Source: Blattabacterium cuenoti (GTDB lineage Bacteria; Bacteroidota; Bacteroidia; Flavobacteriales; Blattabacteriaceae). From it: 64,000 nt of DNA. This document shows, piece by piece, positions 63,844 to 64,000 of the stretch. The position numbers and the translations under genes are program-made. Within the stretch, counting starts at the first letter, position 1; each line of letters starts with the position of its first letter. A model generated the notes under the pieces. The model did no database searches. It worked only from the letters and a program-made list of their open reading frames with translations, and had not been told where the DNA came from. The stretch spans positions 186,001-250,000 of the forward strand of contig NZ_CP059197.1 in NCBI RefSeq assembly GCF_014251735.1, in the 5' to 3' direction.

Positions 63844-64000
63844 TCAAATCAATAAATGAAATGGAAAACGAATAAAAATAGCAAATAAAGATAAAATAAA
63901 TAAAAATGCGGCTTTATTAGTAATTTTTCCTTTTTTATTGAATTCTATATAAGATAAAATAAATAAAAAAAAACCAATTATCATCATGATCGGATGTTCG
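63844..64000 (-). CDS. C-terminus of a haem-b-like membrane protein (window edge)
   Basis: An open minus-strand frame from the window edge to a TGA at 63844-63846 (52 residues visible), too near the edge for a start. EHPIMMIIGFFLFIL, then YIEFNKKGKITNKAAF and LFILSLFAIFIRFP are two hydrophobic helices joined by a Lys-rich loop, matching the C-terminal half of a small four-helix Bacteroidetes protein usually labelled cytochrome b or b561-like (pattern EHxxMMLIAIVFITIG, KxTDKxKF). The assignment is by recalled pattern, and the function is undefined. Confidence 0.5.
   Translation of the reverse strand, partial: EHPIMMIIGFFLFILSYIEFNKKGKITNKAAFLFILSLFAIFIRFPFHLLI

Noticed and set aside
1-64000. 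CRISPR arrays, insertion sequences, prophage, toxin-antitoxin or other defence loci
   Set aside because: No repeat-spacer pattern, transposase, integrase or defence domains were seen among the genes; the intergenic DNA is too short to hide them.

Overview
The window looks like a piece of the chromosome of an obligate, genome-reduced member of the Bacteroidetes/Flavobacteriia, most likely a cockroach endosymbiont of the genus Blattabacterium. This is inferred from content, not from a search. The DNA is very AT-rich by eye and packed almost without gaps. Neighbouring genes overlap at ATGA or TAATG junctions, and convergent genes run into each other's 3' ends. The protein types are typical of Bacteroidetes: a fused E1 alpha/beta 2-oxo acid dehydrogenase, fused CcoN-CcoO, bifunctional HisB, NIF3 with an inserted domain, a Porin_10-like protein, and TAnnTTTG promoter boxes. 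Complete histidine and tryptophan operons remain despite the compaction, as expected of a nutritional symbiont. I saw no insertion sequence, prophage, CRISPR array, rRNA or defence system.

Layout. 1-6.6 kb: start of lipA (edge), NIF3-like, a coiled-coil protein, a thioredoxin-like protein, nrnA, cca, tsaC and dapD. 6.6-10 kb: ruvX-def facing thrS-infC-rpmI-rplT. 10-14 kb: the glycerol block glpF-glpK-glpD. 14-20.8 kb: ffh, argS, ilvE and the fused branched-chain 2-oxo acid dehydrogenase E1. 20.8-33 kb: ndk, lemA plus a TPM protein, valS, folA, a bifunctional-nuclease-family protein, an unrecognised lipoprotein, pdhB, metF, serS, and rsmA-folD-queE. 33-40.3 kb: the his operon (G-D-C-B-H-A-F-IE, minus strand). 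40.4-45 kb: xth, tRNA-Lys, aroK-tilS, serC and a PLP-binding protein. 45-51.4 kb: the trp operon (E-G-D-C-F-B-A, minus strand). 51.5-60.7 kb: a porin, a glucosaminidase, gcvH and a cbb3 oxidase cluster (ccoI-ccoS-ccoNO-ccoQ-ccoP-ccoH). 60.7-64 kb: malic enzyme, murI and the end of a membrane protein. No stretch longer than about 300 bases lacks a gene.

How the genes fit together. The window supplies amino acids to a host (His, Trp, the Ser step, the DAP branch, chorismate via AroK), translation parts (three ribosomal or initiation genes, four tRNA synthetases, SRP, tRNA and rRNA modification, CCA addition), lipoate-dependent metabolism (lipA, gcvH, two E1 components) and micro-aerobic respiration (cbb3 oxidase with glycerol-3-phosphate dehydrogenase as an electron source).

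No wholly new multi-gene system is evident. The best leads are: (1) terminator-like hairpins just upstream of both hisG and trpE, where no upstream gene needs terminating; (2) a ThrRS lacking the whole TGS and editing region; (3) an infC whose natural frame has no ATG, GTG or TTG at its proper start, only ATT/ATC/ATA; (4) several housekeeping proteins that have lost metal-binding or catalytic residues; and (5) a lineage-restricted-looking lipoprotein gene closed by a strong terminator.
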